Shown here: piece by piece, positions 32,943 through 41,519 of the stretch
Layout of the letters: the number at the start of each line of letters is the position of its first letter
Numbering within the stretch: position 1 is the first letter of the stretch
NCBI GenBank assembly: GCA_020049045.1
Contig: JAIFLN010000008.1
Location: forward strand, 1 to 45,155
Length of the DNA: 45,155 nt
From: Spirochaetota bacterium
GTDB lineage: Bacteria > Spirochaetota > Spirochaetia > JABEVK01
Direction of reading: 5' to 3'
Made by a program: the position numbers and the translations under genes
The notes under the pieces: model-generated
What the model saw: only the letters and a program-made list of their open reading frames with translations
What the model was told of the DNA's origin: nothing
Database searches by the model: none

Positions 32943-34703
32943 TTACTGAGCCAGCCAGGACTTAACGTCCTCGAGGAGGTTGTAGGGATCAGCCGAAGAG
33001 ACAGAATGCCCCGACTCGGCATAATGGGGCCAGAAAATGGTCCGCAGCTTTGGCGTTTCGACGCCCAGAGACTTTAGAACTCCGGGACGGTATTCCACCG
33101 TGATGGTGCCCTCGCGGGCACTGGCATCTCCCCGGTGGGTATCAACCCGCGTCACGACTTGGTCATAGCGTTTGAAGGCCTCCGGCAAGGCTGGTGACCA
33201 GATGACAATGTCCTTGGCCGCATCGGTGATGAAGGTATCGACCAGTGCCAAGTTCTGCAGGAAGAGTTCACCGTACAGAGCAGAGTCTTTCGGGCTCAGC
33301 TGGAAGCTGGTGATCCAAGGGGGCAACACGTTGGTGAACCCCAGATAAATCGGATAATTGGTGGTCACCAGGTAGTCGTCAGTCTCGGGCATCTTACCCA
33401 ATACCGCTTCCAGGCTGCCCACCGGCGGGTCGCTTCTCAGCATCTCGTCCATGGCAATCTGGGAATCCGCTTCGTCCTGCAGCAGAAACCGATCCATTTC
33501 GTCCAGGGGAGCCTTGCGGAATTCGGCAAAGACCTTGCTGTCCTCCGTATCCTCGCTGGTGCCGCCCAGCTGTTCCAGCCAGCGGTTGAGGGTGCGGTAG
33601 ACGTAGCGGTAAGCATCGCTGCGGTCGGCACGGCTGAAATAGGGAATGGTCCGCACATCGGCGCCCAGGATTGCGGAAAGGCCGTCTGAACTGGTCAAAG
33701 TCTTTACGGCAAAAGCCTCCAGTCCGTCTGTCCAAGCTTTCGGCTTGGAATAGTTGTAGCGGTCAATGTCATGTCCCGAGAGGAAGGAATAGGCGGCCAT
33801 TACCGGATCCTTGAAAAGCGACCGGGAGTAGGGGTGTCCGATCTTCTTGCCGATCTGATGGATGACCGAGTCGGGTTTGTCGAACATCTGACCGGTGATC
33901 TCCCATTGATAGGGCCCGCTGAGTTGAGGCTGAATAAACACTTGACGGGCAAAGAATTTCGCCACCTGAGCCGGCTTGATCGTCCCCGCCGGTGTACCGG
34001 GCAGCAGTTTGCGCAGCACGCTGTCGATCTCGTCAACCAGTTCCTTGTCCTGGTACAGGGCTTGTCCGGCGTAACGGCTGTGGAAAAGCAGAAGGTTGAG
34101 CATGGTCGACACCCTGGTGCCCGCGTAGCTCTCGCCGACCAGAATCACCTCGCTCGGCTTCAGGCTCGGATGATTTTCAAGGAAGCGCAGCAGAACCCGC
34201 AGGACCTGGGCCGCATCGATCCAGGAATTGTAACGGTCATTGCCGAATTCCCGCAGGCGCGCGGCGGCATTGTTCACATCGGGCACCAGGTTGTAGGAAT
34301 AACCGGTGTTGGGTGCATCGATGTACAGGAGGTTTCCCAGCTGGGACCAGCTGGCCCCGTTCACTTCAAAGCCGTTGTCGCGGTTTTTCAGATGCTCTCG
34401 GTCCAGCGTGAAAGGGGCGGTATTCATGGCAAAGAGATTCGTGGCAGTGGTACAACCGGGACCACCGTTGAGAAAAACAAACAGCGGCTTGCCGACAGGC
34501 CCCCCGTCGGCGGGAAAGTAGGACTGCCAGAGGCGCATCCTGGCCGACTGCAGATCCACTTTGTTCTTGGAATCTTGAAGGGTGTACCGGATGGACTCCA
34601 GTTCGGTGAAGCCGGCACCACTTTTCCTTTTCAGCGGCCAGCGCCCTGCCACCCGAAAAGGAGCCTGCTTGGCTGAAGATTTCACCGATGGCAAGACCGC
34701 CAT
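32943..34703 (-). CDS. Serine carboxypeptidase S10-like protein (likely the 3' part of a split WG-S10 gene)
   Basis: The frame from an ATG at 34703 gives 586 residues, but homology to a peptidase begins only near position 34632 (SGAGFTELESIRY). Motifs: FLFNGGPGCTT-type oxyanion segment FVFLNGGPGCTT, nucleophile VGESYAGTR, and a late histidine in ESGHSV. The aspartate usually found in an Y-x-G-x-x-D context could not be located; the matching region reads DIVIWSPALPEAF. The first 24 codons overlap the WG-repeat gene in another frame and look like shadow. Removing one base at about 34621-34632 would join the WG protein to this domain, so the natural product is probably an about 850-residue lipoprotein peptidase. 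As a separate gene it lacks an export signal, which argues for the fusion. Confidence 0.75.
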   Translation of the reverse strand: MAVLPSVKSSAKQAPFRVAGRWPLKRKSGAGFTELESIRYTLQDSKNKVDLQSARMRLWQSYFPADGGPVGKPLFVFLNGGPGCTTATNLFAMNTAPFTLDREHLKNRDNGFEVNGASWSQLGNLLYIDAPNTGYSYNLVPDVNNAAARLREFGNDRYNSWIDAAQVLRVLLRFLENHPSLKPSEVILVGESYAGTRVSTMLNLLLFHSRYAGQALYQDKELVDEIDSVLRKLLPGTPAGTIKPAQVAKFFARQVFIQPQLSGPYQWEITGQMFDKPDSVIHQIGKKIGHPYSRSLFKDPVMAAYSFLSGHDIDRYNYSKPKAWTDGLEAFAVKTLTSSDGLSAILGADVRTIPYFSRADRSDAYRYVYRTLNRWLEQLGGTSEDTEDSKVFAEFRKAPLDEMDRFLLQDEADSQIAMDEMLRSDPPVGSLEAVLGKMPETDDYLVTTNYPIYLGFTNVLPPWITSFQLSPKDSALYGELFLQNLALVDTFITDAAKDIVIWSPALPEAFKRYDQVVTRVDTHRGDASAREGTITVEYRPGVLKSLGVETPKLRTIFWPHYAESGHSVSSADPYNLLEDVKSWLAQ

Positions 34704-35502
34704 CGGGTCCGAGATAGCCCCACTTGTCTCCAGTTCTTACCCCAGCCAGGCCTTCGCTGCGATTCAATGCCTCGGAATACTGCGGGTTGACTGCGAAACG
34801 GCCGCTGGCCTCGATATAGCCCCAGAAGCCGTCGAGATACACAGCGGCCCAGCCCTGAGCGAACGACCTGGCTCCGTCAAAGGCCGGACTGATCATCAGC
34901 TCACCCTGGGGATTGATATAGCCCCATTCGTTGTCGTCGACCTTGGTCCGCACCGGTGCCAGCCCCTGCACGAAAGGCCCTGCCGCCCGGTATACCAGGT
35001 TGATCTGGACGCGCCCCTGCCGGTTGATAAATCCCCAACGCCCTCCAATATCGACAGCCGCGAGGCCCTCGGAGAATGTCTGGGCGGCATCGAATTGCGG
35101 CTGGATCACCATCTCGCCGGCTTTGTTGATGTACCCCCAGGAATTCCCGACCCGGATGGGCGCCAGGCCGTCGCCAAAGTCGCCGGCGGCATCGTACTTG
35201 GGCAGGATCACATACTTGCCATCCTCGTTGACATACCCGTATCGTTCGGTCAGGCGAACCCAAGCCACACCCTCGTGGAACGCCCCGACGGCATGGAACT
35301 GGGGTTTGATGATCTCTTTCAGGTTTGGACCTAGAAAGCCCCAGAGTTCGGCGGACCGGAAGGCTGCCCGGTTTTCTGAGAAACCAGTGATTTCCCGGAT
35401 TTCGGCTCGAGGTTGGACCGGGGTCGATGCACAGGAAAGAACACTCCCAACCACAAACAATGCAAACACAGAACCCAAAACTCTGGAGCAGACCGGATGC
35501 AT
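34366..35502 (-). CDS. WG-repeat lipoprotein (5' part of a split WG-S10 gene)
   Basis: Starts at an ATG (35502) with GGAGG 5 nt upstream and a lipoprotein signal ending SVLS-C. Seven WG repeats follow, for example RYGYVNEDGKYVILPKY, SWGYINKAGEMVIQPQF, RWGFINRQGRVQINLVY and KWGYLGPDGGLAIGEIF. After about residue 290 (position 34632) the frame turns into nonsense, with TELESIRYTLQD-type peptidase sequence continuing in the next frame. So the true gene is probably fused to the S10-like sequence by correcting one base in AAAAGGAAAA (minus strand, 34622-34632). The open frame runs on by chance to 34366. An assembly error in an A run, a recent mutation or a +1 frameshift are all possible. Confidence 0.75.
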   Translation of the reverse strand: MHPVCSRVLGSVFALFVVGSVLSCASTPVQPRAEIREITGFSENRAAFRSAELWGFLGPNLKEIIKPQFHAVGAFHEGVAWVRLTERYGYVNEDGKYVILPKYDAAGDFGDGLAPIRVGNSWGYINKAGEMVIQPQFDAAQTFSEGLAAVDIGGRWGFINRQGRVQINLVYRAAGPFVQGLAPVRTKVDDNEWGYINPQGELMISPAFDGARSFAQGWAAVYLDGFWGYIEASGRFAVNPQYSEALNRSEGLAGVRTGDKWGYLGPDGGLAIGEIFSQAGSFSGGRALAAEKEKWCRLHRTGVHPVHPSRFQEQSGSAVGQDAPLAVLLSRRRGACRQAAVCFSQRWSRLYHCHESLCHEYRPFHAGPRASEKPRQRL

Positions 35503-35603
35503 CCATTCCTCCGAAGTCAGCGCATGACAGACTGAGTTTATTCTCGTTAACCTCTGCAGTCTTGTCAAATTCGTTGCCGTCTGGAGATAATGTGCCGGGT
35601 TTT

Positions 35604-36023
35604 CTAGTCGTTTGTCCCTTCGAGAATCGCCTGGACCCCGAGCCGTGCCAGTTCTGCGTCTTCTTCCTGGGCGAGACCGCTCACAGCCACCGCGCCTACG
35701 ACTTGGCCCTGATAGACCACCGGAACCCCGCCGTCCCAGCCCGTGAACCGCGGGTCGCTATTGGCCATCTGCCAGCCGTTCGCCTGGAAGCCTTTTCCAA
35801 GATCGCCCGTCGATTTCCGTTCCCTCGAAGCCGTCAAGATTTTTCTCAAGGCCACTTCGATCGAGGGGAGGGGAGCCCCGTCCATCCTCAGCAGGGAAAT
35901 CGGCTCTCCGTGAGAGTCCGATACGGCGATAACCCCTGTCTTGCCTCTGCGGACGAGTTCCTCACGGATAACTCGGATGGCCGTTTCGGCGTCTTTCTCA
36001 CCAAGTTCTTTGTGGTTCAGCAT
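35604..36023 (-). CDS. GlcG/HbpS-family protein
   Basis: A 139-residue protein. DGAPLPSIEVALRKILTAS, GGVPVVYQGQVVGAVAVSG and DAELARLGVQAI match the GlcG/HbpS family (Pfam haem-degrading type), whose members bind small ligands such as haem or act in glycolate and aromatic pathways. GGGAG lies 7 nt before the ATG at 36023; a TTG just upstream is less likely. It is divergent from the LysR regulator, which precedes the lpd operon, so it may take part in aromatic-acid metabolism. The ligand is unknown. Confidence 0.8.
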   Translation of the reverse strand: MLNHKELGEKDAETAIRVIREELVRRGKTGVIAVSDSHGEPISLLRMDGAPLPSIEVALRKILTASRERKSTGDLGKGFQANGWQMANSDPRFTGWDGGVPVVYQGQVVGAVAVSGLAQEEDAELARLGVQAILEGTND

Positions 36024-36102
36024 CAATGCTCTCCCTTGTCCTTGTCTAGTCCGTTGACCTCCCGCCTCCCGATCTCTACCTTTTTGGGAAGAGAGGAACC
36101 CG

Positions 36103-36993
36103 ATGGAAGTTCGCCAGTTGCGGTATTTCTCGGTTCTTGCAGTAGAGGGAAACTACCTTGCTGCCGCCGAAGAGTTGTTCGTCAGTCAATCACAGCTGTC
36201 CAAAAAAATACTAGCCCTGGAAGAGGAGCTCGGCGTGCAGCTCATCGACCGCAGCCGCCGGAAGATCGCCTTGACGCCGGAAGGGGAACTGGTGCTTGTC
36301 CACGCCCGCCAGATGCTGGCGGTGCACGAAGCCCTGGTTCGAGAAGTAGACGAGCGGCGGGGTGTTCCCCCTGCTCCTGTCAGTCTTCTTTCCATTCCGG
36401 TACTGGCCCCCTACGGAATTCCCGCGCTTCTGGCAAGATTTCAGGCCGCCAATCCCGGTACCTTGGTGAACGTCACCGAGACCGAACCGAACTCGGTTCT
36501 GGCGGGTTTGGCCAGCGGGAATGCTGAACTCGGTTTGCTGCGCGAACCCTTTGTCGACAAAGCCAAGTTCCGTTTTTGGGGACTGGAGGAAGACGAGGTT
36601 GTCGTGGTTGTGCCTGCGGGCGGCCGCTGGTCTGTGCAGGAAGCCGCCCTCGACCTGGCGGTTCTTCGTAGCGAGGGGTTCGTTTTTCCTGATCCCCGTA
36701 CTCTCCTTCATGGTTACTACCGCGACCTGTGTCTGCGCCATGGCTTTGAACCCAGGATTGTGCAGACCAGCACGCGCGAAGACAACATCCTTGAGATGGT
36801 GGCCTCCGGCATGGGGGTGGCCCTGATGATGAAACGCGTCGCCCACTATGGGAAGGCCGAAGCAGTCCGGGTCCTCGCTCTTCAGAGTCCTGTCCGTTCA
36901 CGCCTCGGGGTGGTTTGGGCCAAGTCAGCGGTGCTCAGCCGCGGGGCTCAGGCCTTTCTCGCCTTTCTGAAGACTTATTCCAAATTGGAATAG
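36103..36993 (+). CDS. LysR-family transcriptional regulator
   Basis: A 296-residue protein. The helix-turn-helix is at residues 1-60 (RQLRYFSVLAVEGNYLAAAE, then SQSQLSKKILALEEELGV) and a substrate-binding domain follows (about 90-290). GAGG is 6 nt before the ATG. It is divergent from the GlcG/HbpS gene and 67 bp ahead of the hydroxybenzoate decarboxylase operon, so it is the likely regulator of both, with an aromatic acid as a plausible effector. The effector is inferred. Confidence 0.88.
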   Translation: MEVRQLRYFSVLAVEGNYLAAAEELFVSQSQLSKKILALEEELGVQLIDRSRRKIALTPEGELVLVHARQMLAVHEALVREVDERRGVPPAPVSLLSIPVLAPYGIPALLARFQAANPGTLVNVTETEPNSVLAGLASGNAELGLLREPFVDKAKFRFWGLEEDEVVVVVPAGGRWSVQEAALDLAVLRSEGFVFPDPRTLLHGYYRDLCLRHGFEPRIVQTSTREDNILEMVASGMGVALMMKRVAHYGKAEAVRVLALQSPVRSRLGVVWAKSAVLSRGAQAFLAFLKTYSKLE

Positions 36994-37060
36994 GTTGACC
37001 GAAAACTCGAATTGCTCGCTACCAGGTTCCTCCGCATACTGCTTGCTGAGGTAATGCGGC

Positions 37061-37402
37061 ATGAGTCGATGGTCTGCAAAAAAAGGAAGAGTCACGGTTG
37101 CGGTACAGGTATTCCCCCTCGGACCCGATTGGTGTTTGCTGGTGACAGGGGGCGAGGCTCCCCATGCGGGAGCCGTGGGCTGGAGCGGCGACATACCGGC
37201 TTTCAGCCTGGATTTTCCGCAGCACCGGGACCGGGTTGTCGTTGACCTGTTCCTGGAAGCGCTCCTGCAGGTTCCAGGAAAGCATATTGTCGTCGCCGGC
37301 ATCCACCTCGAGGCCATCACTCCCCAGGAAATTGAGTTGACCCTGCAGCTGTGCCGGACGTTGGCCGCCCGTGTGGCCGCTTCTCTGGGGAGGGCGGCAT
37401 GA
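37061..37402 (+). CDS. lpdD: LpdD-like subunit of gallate/hydroxybenzoate decarboxylase
   Basis: A 113-residue protein with GAGG 9 nt before the ATG. VTGGEAPHAGAVGW and HIVVAGIHLEAITPQEIELT match the small subunit D (LpdD) seen with UbiX/UbiD partners in gallate and protocatechuate decarboxylases. It has been linked to prenylated-flavin delivery or maturation of the UbiD subunit. The stop overlaps the ATG of the UbiX-type gene (ATGA). A 6-bp inverted repeat (CCGCAT at 37032-37037, ATGCGG at 37054-37059) surrounds the ribosome-binding site. Confidence 0.72.
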   Translation: MSRWSAKKGRVTVAVQVFPLGPDWCLLVTGGEAPHAGAVGWSGDIPAFSLDFPQHRDRVVVDLFLEALLQVPGKHIVVAGIHLEAITPQEIELTLQLCRTLAARVAASLGRAA

Positions 37403-37983
37403 GGCTGGTGGTCGGAATCACCGGCGCCACCGGTGCCTGTCACGCCCTGCGGCTGCTCGAGGTTCTGGCCGGCCACCCCGAAGTGGAGACCCATCTGGTC
37501 GTCAGCGAATGGGCGGCCGCCAACCTCTTGTCCGAAACCAGGCGCAGCGTTGCCGACCTGAGCCCGCTGGCGGCCCGCATCTGGTCGCCTGCAGACCTAG
37601 CCGCACCCCTGGCCAGCGGCTCCTTTCTGACCGACGGCATGATCATTGTGCCCTGCAGTATGCGGACGCTGGCCGCCGTTGCGGGGGGCTTCTGCGACAA
37701 TCTGATCACCAGGGCGGCCGACGTCTGCCTGAAGGAGGGGCGCAAGCTGGTTCTTTGCCCGCGTGAGACACCGCTGAACGCCCTGCACCTGGAAAACCTG
37801 CTCAAACTGGCCCGGCTGGGGGTTCGCATCGTCCCTCCCATGCCTGCCTATTACACCCATCCCCGCACCATCGACGACCTGGTGGCACACCACGTGATGA
37901 AGGTGCTCGACCAGTTCGGGTTCCAGTCGCCCGACGACCGCCGCTGGAACGGAACCGATTCCCCCAGGAGTGAAAACCTATGA
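37399..37983 (+). CDS. ubiX: UbiX-type flavin prenyltransferase (LpdB)
   Basis: A 194-residue protein. GITGATGACHALRLLEVL is the N-terminal FMN-binding motif. CSMRTLAAVAGGFCDNLITR and the LCPRETPLNALHLENLLKL segment are the conserved UbiX signature. It attaches a dimethylallyl group to FMN to make the prenylated flavin cofactor of the adjacent UbiD-type decarboxylase. It shares 4-bp ATGA overlaps on both sides, so translation is coupled. GGGGAGG precedes the ATG at 37399; the 16 codons before it belong to lpdD shadow. Confidence 0.9.
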   Translation: MRLVVGITGATGACHALRLLEVLAGHPEVETHLVVSEWAAANLLSETRRSVADLSPLAARIWSPADLAAPLASGSFLTDGMIIVPCSMRTLAAVAGGFCDNLITRAADVCLKEGRKLVLCPRETPLNALHLENLLKLARLGVRIVPPMPAYYTHPRTIDDLVAHHVMKVLDQFGFQSPDDRRWNGTDSPRSENL

Positions 37984-39455
37984 ATTCTACCCAGGACGAT
38001 CTGCGTTCGGCCCTCGAATATCTCAAGACGTTTCCTGGCGAGGTCATGCAGACCGACGAGCCCGTCGACCCGATGGCCGAACTCTCGGGCGTGTACCGCC
38101 ACGTCGGCGCCGGGGGGACGGTGATGCGTCCCACCAAGCTGGGCCCGGCGCTGCTGTTCAATTCCATCAAGGGTCACCCCGGCGCCAGGGTGCTGATCGG
38201 GCTGTTTGCCAGCCGCGAAAGGACGGCCCGGCTGCTGAAAACCACGCCGGAGCGCCTCGCTTTCCGGCTGGTCGAGGCCCTCGAGCATCCTCTTGATCCT
38301 GTGGTGGTGCCTCAACAGCAGGCTGCCTGCCAGCAAGTGGTTCACCGCGCCTCAGACCCGGGTTTCGACGTGAGGAAACTGGTTCCCGCCCCGACGAACA
38401 CCCCCGACGACGCCGGGCCCTACCTCACCTTGGGCCACTGCTACGCCTCTGACCCTGAAACGGGCGAGTCTGACATCACCATCCACCGGCTTTGCCTTCA
38501 AGGGCCCGACACCCTGACCATGTTTTTGACCCCGGGAGCACGGCACATCGAGGTGTTCCGGCAGAAGGCCGAGGCGGCTGGCAAGCCGCTTCCCATTTCC
38601 ATCAGCATCGGCATCGATCCGGCGATTTCGCTGGCGACCTCCTTCGAACCTCCGACGACTCCCCTGGGGTTTGACGAACTGAAAGTGGCCGGCGGGCTGA
38701 GGGGCAGGGCGGTGGACTTGGTGGAATGCCTCACGGTACGCGAACGCGCCATCGCCCACGCGGAGTACGTCATCGAAGGGGAGCTGCTGCCGGGGGTACG
38801 GATGCGCGAAGACCACAATACGGACTCGGGCAAGGCCATGCCCGAGTTTCCCGGCTATACCGGACCCGCCGTCCGGGAGCTGCCGGTCATCCGTGTCACG
38901 GCCGTCACCCACCGGCATCATCCCATTCTGCAAACCTGCATTGGACCCAGCGAGGAGCACGTCACATTGGCCGGCATTCCTACCGAGGCCAGCATCCTCC
39001 AAACGGTAGGGAGGGCCCTGCCAGGACGGCTTCTCAACGTCTATGCCCATTCGGCCGGTGGCGGCAAGTACCTGGCGGTGCTGCAGTTCAAAAAAAGCGT
39101 TCCCAGCGACGAAGGCCGTCAGCGGCAGGCGGCACTGCTGGCCTTTGCGGCATTTTCTGAGCTCAAGCATGTCATTCTGGTGGATGAAGATGTCGATCTG
39201 TTTGACAGCAACGATGTGCTGTGGGCGCTCAACACCCGTTACCAAGGAGACCTCGACACGGTGTTTTTGCCCGGGTTCCGTTGTCATCCCTTGGACCCCT
39301 CCCAAAGCCCTGACTACAACCCCGCGCTGCGGGACAATGGTATCACCTGCAAAACCATCTTCGACTGCACCGTTCCGTGGAACCTGAAAGCCGAGTTTGT
39401 CCGTGCAAAGTTTCTGGACGTGGATCCGGCTCGTTTTGTTTTGAGGCCCTTCTAG
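37980..39455 (+). CDS. ubiD: UbiD-type aromatic-acid decarboxylase (LpdC)
   Basis: A 491-residue catalytic subunit. Conserved features include TIHRLCLQGPD, AHAEYVIEGEL (the Glu-rich active-site helix), VDEDVDLFDSNDVLWALNTR (metal and cofactor site) and KTIFDCTVPW. With LpdB and LpdD it should remove CO2 from hydroxylated benzoic acids (gallate, protocatechuate or 4-hydroxybenzoate) without oxygen. The exact substrate cannot be told from sequence. The ATG overlaps the ubiX stop, with AGGAG 9 nt upstream. The LysR gene upstream is the probable regulator. Confidence 0.88.
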   Translation: MNSTQDDLRSALEYLKTFPGEVMQTDEPVDPMAELSGVYRHVGAGGTVMRPTKLGPALLFNSIKGHPGARVLIGLFASRERTARLLKTTPERLAFRLVEALEHPLDPVVVPQQQAACQQVVHRASDPGFDVRKLVPAPTNTPDDAGPYLTLGHCYASDPETGESDITIHRLCLQGPDTLTMFLTPGARHIEVFRQKAEAAGKPLPISISIGIDPAISLATSFEPPTTPLGFDELKVAGGLRGRAVDLVECLTVRERAIAHAEYVIEGELLPGVRMREDHNTDSGKAMPEFPGYTGPAVRELPVIRVTAVTHRHHPILQTCIGPSEEHVTLAGIPTEASILQTVGRALPGRLLNVYAHSAGGGKYLAVLQFKKSVPSDEGRQRQAALLAFAAFSELKHVILVDEDVDLFDSNDVLWALNTRYQGDLDTVFLPGFRCHPLDPSQSPDYNPALRDNGITCKTIFDCTVPWNLKAEFVRAKFLDVDPARFVLRPF

Positions 39456-39468
39456 GAACCTGCCCGGC

Positions 39469-40518
39469 TCAGGTGGTTTCGCGAAGCACCAGCCGGGGGC
39501 CCATAGGCCGCATCTGGTCCGGTCCCAGAGGCTCTCCGGTAATGAGGGCGTTGATCATCGATACGGCGCGCTTGCCAAGCGAGTCCTGGTCGAACGAAAC
39601 CGTCGTCAGGGCCGGACGGATCAGCGCCGCGAAGGGAAGATCGTCCGACCCGACAAGGGCGATTTGCTGGGGAATCTTGGTACCGGCATCGGTCAATTTG
39701 GCAAGCAAGGGAAAAGCATACTCATCGCTGTAGGTGTACAACGCTGTGATGCTCCCATGGTTAATTCCATGGATTTCAATGAATTGCTCTGAACCTAACA
39801 GGGTTGGTCTCACATCGTCCTTGGGCCAGGGGAGTTCCAGGAGTTTTGCCTCCGGACAGGTTTGCATGGCCCTACGCATCCCGGCCAGGCGTATTTGGTA
39901 CGCCCGGCTCTGCACAGGGTCAGCAGGCTTGATCACACCGATGCTTTCATGACCGCGAAACAACAGGTGCTGAGCCGCCAGGAAGCCGATCGCTTCCACC
40001 GGCAACAGCAGCGTCGGATAATCCGGGTGGGGCTCAATGTCGTAGAGCAGAATATTCTCCACCCCGAGCGATTTTGCATACCGGATATCATCCATGGTGA
40101 CGTCGAAAAGGCTGAGAAACAACCCACGGGGCTTTCGGGCCAACAGGGCTCGAAACGCCTGCTTCTTGCGTGCCGGGGCGTGGTACGAGTTGAAGGAATA
40201 CTGAACTGGAACGCAGCCGTCGGCCAGGCCCAACTCATGGATGGTGCCCAACATCGCGTTGATGCGTTCGGTGTACGGCCCCGGAAAAAACAGCGCAAAC
40301 TCATTGGCAAACCCCCGACGGAGGGCCTGCGCCGATTGATGGGGCTGGTACCCCAGGTCTTTGGCTGCCTCGAGAATCTTTTCGCGGTTGGTCGAGCTGA
40401 CATGTTCGGCACCCTTGCCGTTGAGCACATAGGACACCTGGGTGCGTGAGACTCCCGCCCGTTTGGCCACATCGACGGCAGTGGGACGGCCACCGGGGGC
40501 GTCGGGGGATTGAGCCAT
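39469..40518 (-). CDS. LacI-family transcriptional regulator
   Basis: A 349-residue protein. The N-terminal helix-turn-helix (TAVDVAKRAGVSRTQVSYVL) and hinge (GYQPHQSAQALRRG) are typical LacI elements, followed by a periplasmic-binding-protein-like sugar domain. AGGAG lies 5 nt before the ATG. It lies 64 bp downstream of the esterase gene on the same strand, at the end of the mannobiose module; its own promoter is possible. Its effector and operator were not identified. Confidence 0.9.
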   Translation of the reverse strand: MAQSPDAPGGRPTAVDVAKRAGVSRTQVSYVLNGKGAEHVSSTNREKILEAAKDLGYQPHQSAQALRRGFANEFALFFPGPYTERINAMLGTIHELGLADGCVPVQYSFNSYHAPARKKQAFRALLARKPRGLFLSLFDVTMDDIRYAKSLGVENILLYDIEPHPDYPTLLLPVEAIGFLAAQHLLFRGHESIGVIKPADPVQSRAYQIRLAGMRRAMQTCPEAKLLELPWPKDDVRPTLLGSEQFIEIHGINHGSITALYTYSDEYAFPLLAKLTDAGTKIPQQIALVGSDDLPFAALIRPALTTVSFDQDSLGKRAVSMINALITGEPLGPDQMRPMGPRLVLRETT

Positions 40519-40582
40519 TCCTGCTCCTTCACAAAGAAGTTCTAATACTGAACCCGTCCCCGGCTTGCGTCAAGTCGGCGCT

Positions 40583-41515
40583 TCACTCCACCGCCCGGAT
40601 ATAGGCGCTCATCAGAAACTCCATGGCCCTTTTGCTGACTTCGGCGTCGGGGCAAACGACGTCAAAGCCATGGTAACAGCCGGGGAACAGCTGAAAATCG
40701 ACCCTGACTCCGGCTTGTCTCAAGTTTTCGACATAGTGCAGGGTCTCGTCGCGAAAGGGCTCGAGGTCGCCGACAAAGGTCGCCATGGGCGGCAGATTGC
40801 GGTAGTCCGTGGCACGGGCCGCAGCGGCGTAGGCGGGAACCTCACCCCCGAAGCGGTCTCCCAGGTACAGGCGCCACCCCCACAGGTTCATATTGGAATC
40901 CCAAACGGGAGCCTGGTTGTTTCTTGCCGATTCGGTGGTCATGCGGTCGTCGATCATGGGGTAGAGGGGCATCTGGAAGGCGATGTTCACTTCGCCCCGG
41001 TCACGGGCCAGCAGGCAAAGGGCCGCCGTCAGGCCGCCACCGGCACTGCTGCCTGCCACGATCAGCTTGTTGCGGTTGATACCCAGTTTCTCTGCATGGT
41101 TTTTGGTCCAAAGCAACGTGTCGTAGCAGTCTTCCAGGGCGGCCGGGTAGGGGGCTTCCACCGACAGGCGGTAGTCGGGAGCCACGATCACACACGGGCT
41201 GGCCGTCATGAACTGCTGGAACATCGCGTGGTCTTGTTCGGGAACTCCGATGGCGTACCCGCCACCGTGAAGCCAAACAATGACAGGCAGAGGGGCACTA
41301 TGGTTCAACGGCTGGTAGAGGCGTACCCGCACCGTGCCTCCCCCTGTCCGAGGCACCTGCACCTCGCGGCAGTCCAGGCCCTTGATCGACCTTCCGGCAA
41401 GCAGCCGCAAGGTCTTTTTCATCTTGTGAGCACGAGACCTGTACTTTGTCTCATCACGGGACTTGAGAAACAGGTCTGTCAGCCAGCCTCGAAAGCGAAG
41501 TTGCTCATCAATCAT
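40583..41515 (-). CDS. HSL-family alpha/beta-hydrolase (esterase)
   Basis: A 310-residue protein. The oxyanion motif WLHGGGYAIG and the nucleophile motif AGSSAGGGL identify the hormone-sensitive-lipase type. DLEPFRDE and YHGFDVV provide the acid and histidine. No signal peptide. It starts 4 nt after the stop of the mannosylglucose phosphorylase. A function in removing acetyl groups from manno-oligosaccharides fits the context (glucomannan is often acetylated) but is inferred. Confidence 0.85.
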   Translation of the reverse strand: MIDEQLRFRGWLTDLFLKSRDETKYRSRAHKMKKTLRLLAGRSIKGLDCREVQVPRTGGGTVRVRLYQPLNHSAPLPVIVWLHGGGYAIGVPEQDHAMFQQFMTASPCVIVAPDYRLSVEAPYPAALEDCYDTLLWTKNHAEKLGINRNKLIVAGSSAGGGLTAALCLLARDRGEVNIAFQMPLYPMIDDRMTTESARNNQAPVWDSNMNLWGWRLYLGDRFGGEVPAYAAAARATDYRNLPPMATFVGDLEPFRDETLHYVENLRQAGVRVDFQLFPGCYHGFDVVCPDAEVSKRAMEFLMSAYIRAVE

Positions 41516-41519
41516 TCTT

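Noticed and set aside
34621..34632. Classical -1 programmed frameshift site
   Set aside because: The change needed is +1 (or -2), and no X-XXY-YYZ heptamer in the right frame is present.
35427..36527. 366-codon open frame on the plus strand
   Set aside because: It crosses the GlcG/HbpS gene in antisense and the LysR start in another frame; composition is low-complexity and no motif is seen.
37032..37059. Rho-independent terminator before lpdD
   Set aside because: The CCGCAT/ATGCGG arms are short with a 16-nt loop and no T-run follows.
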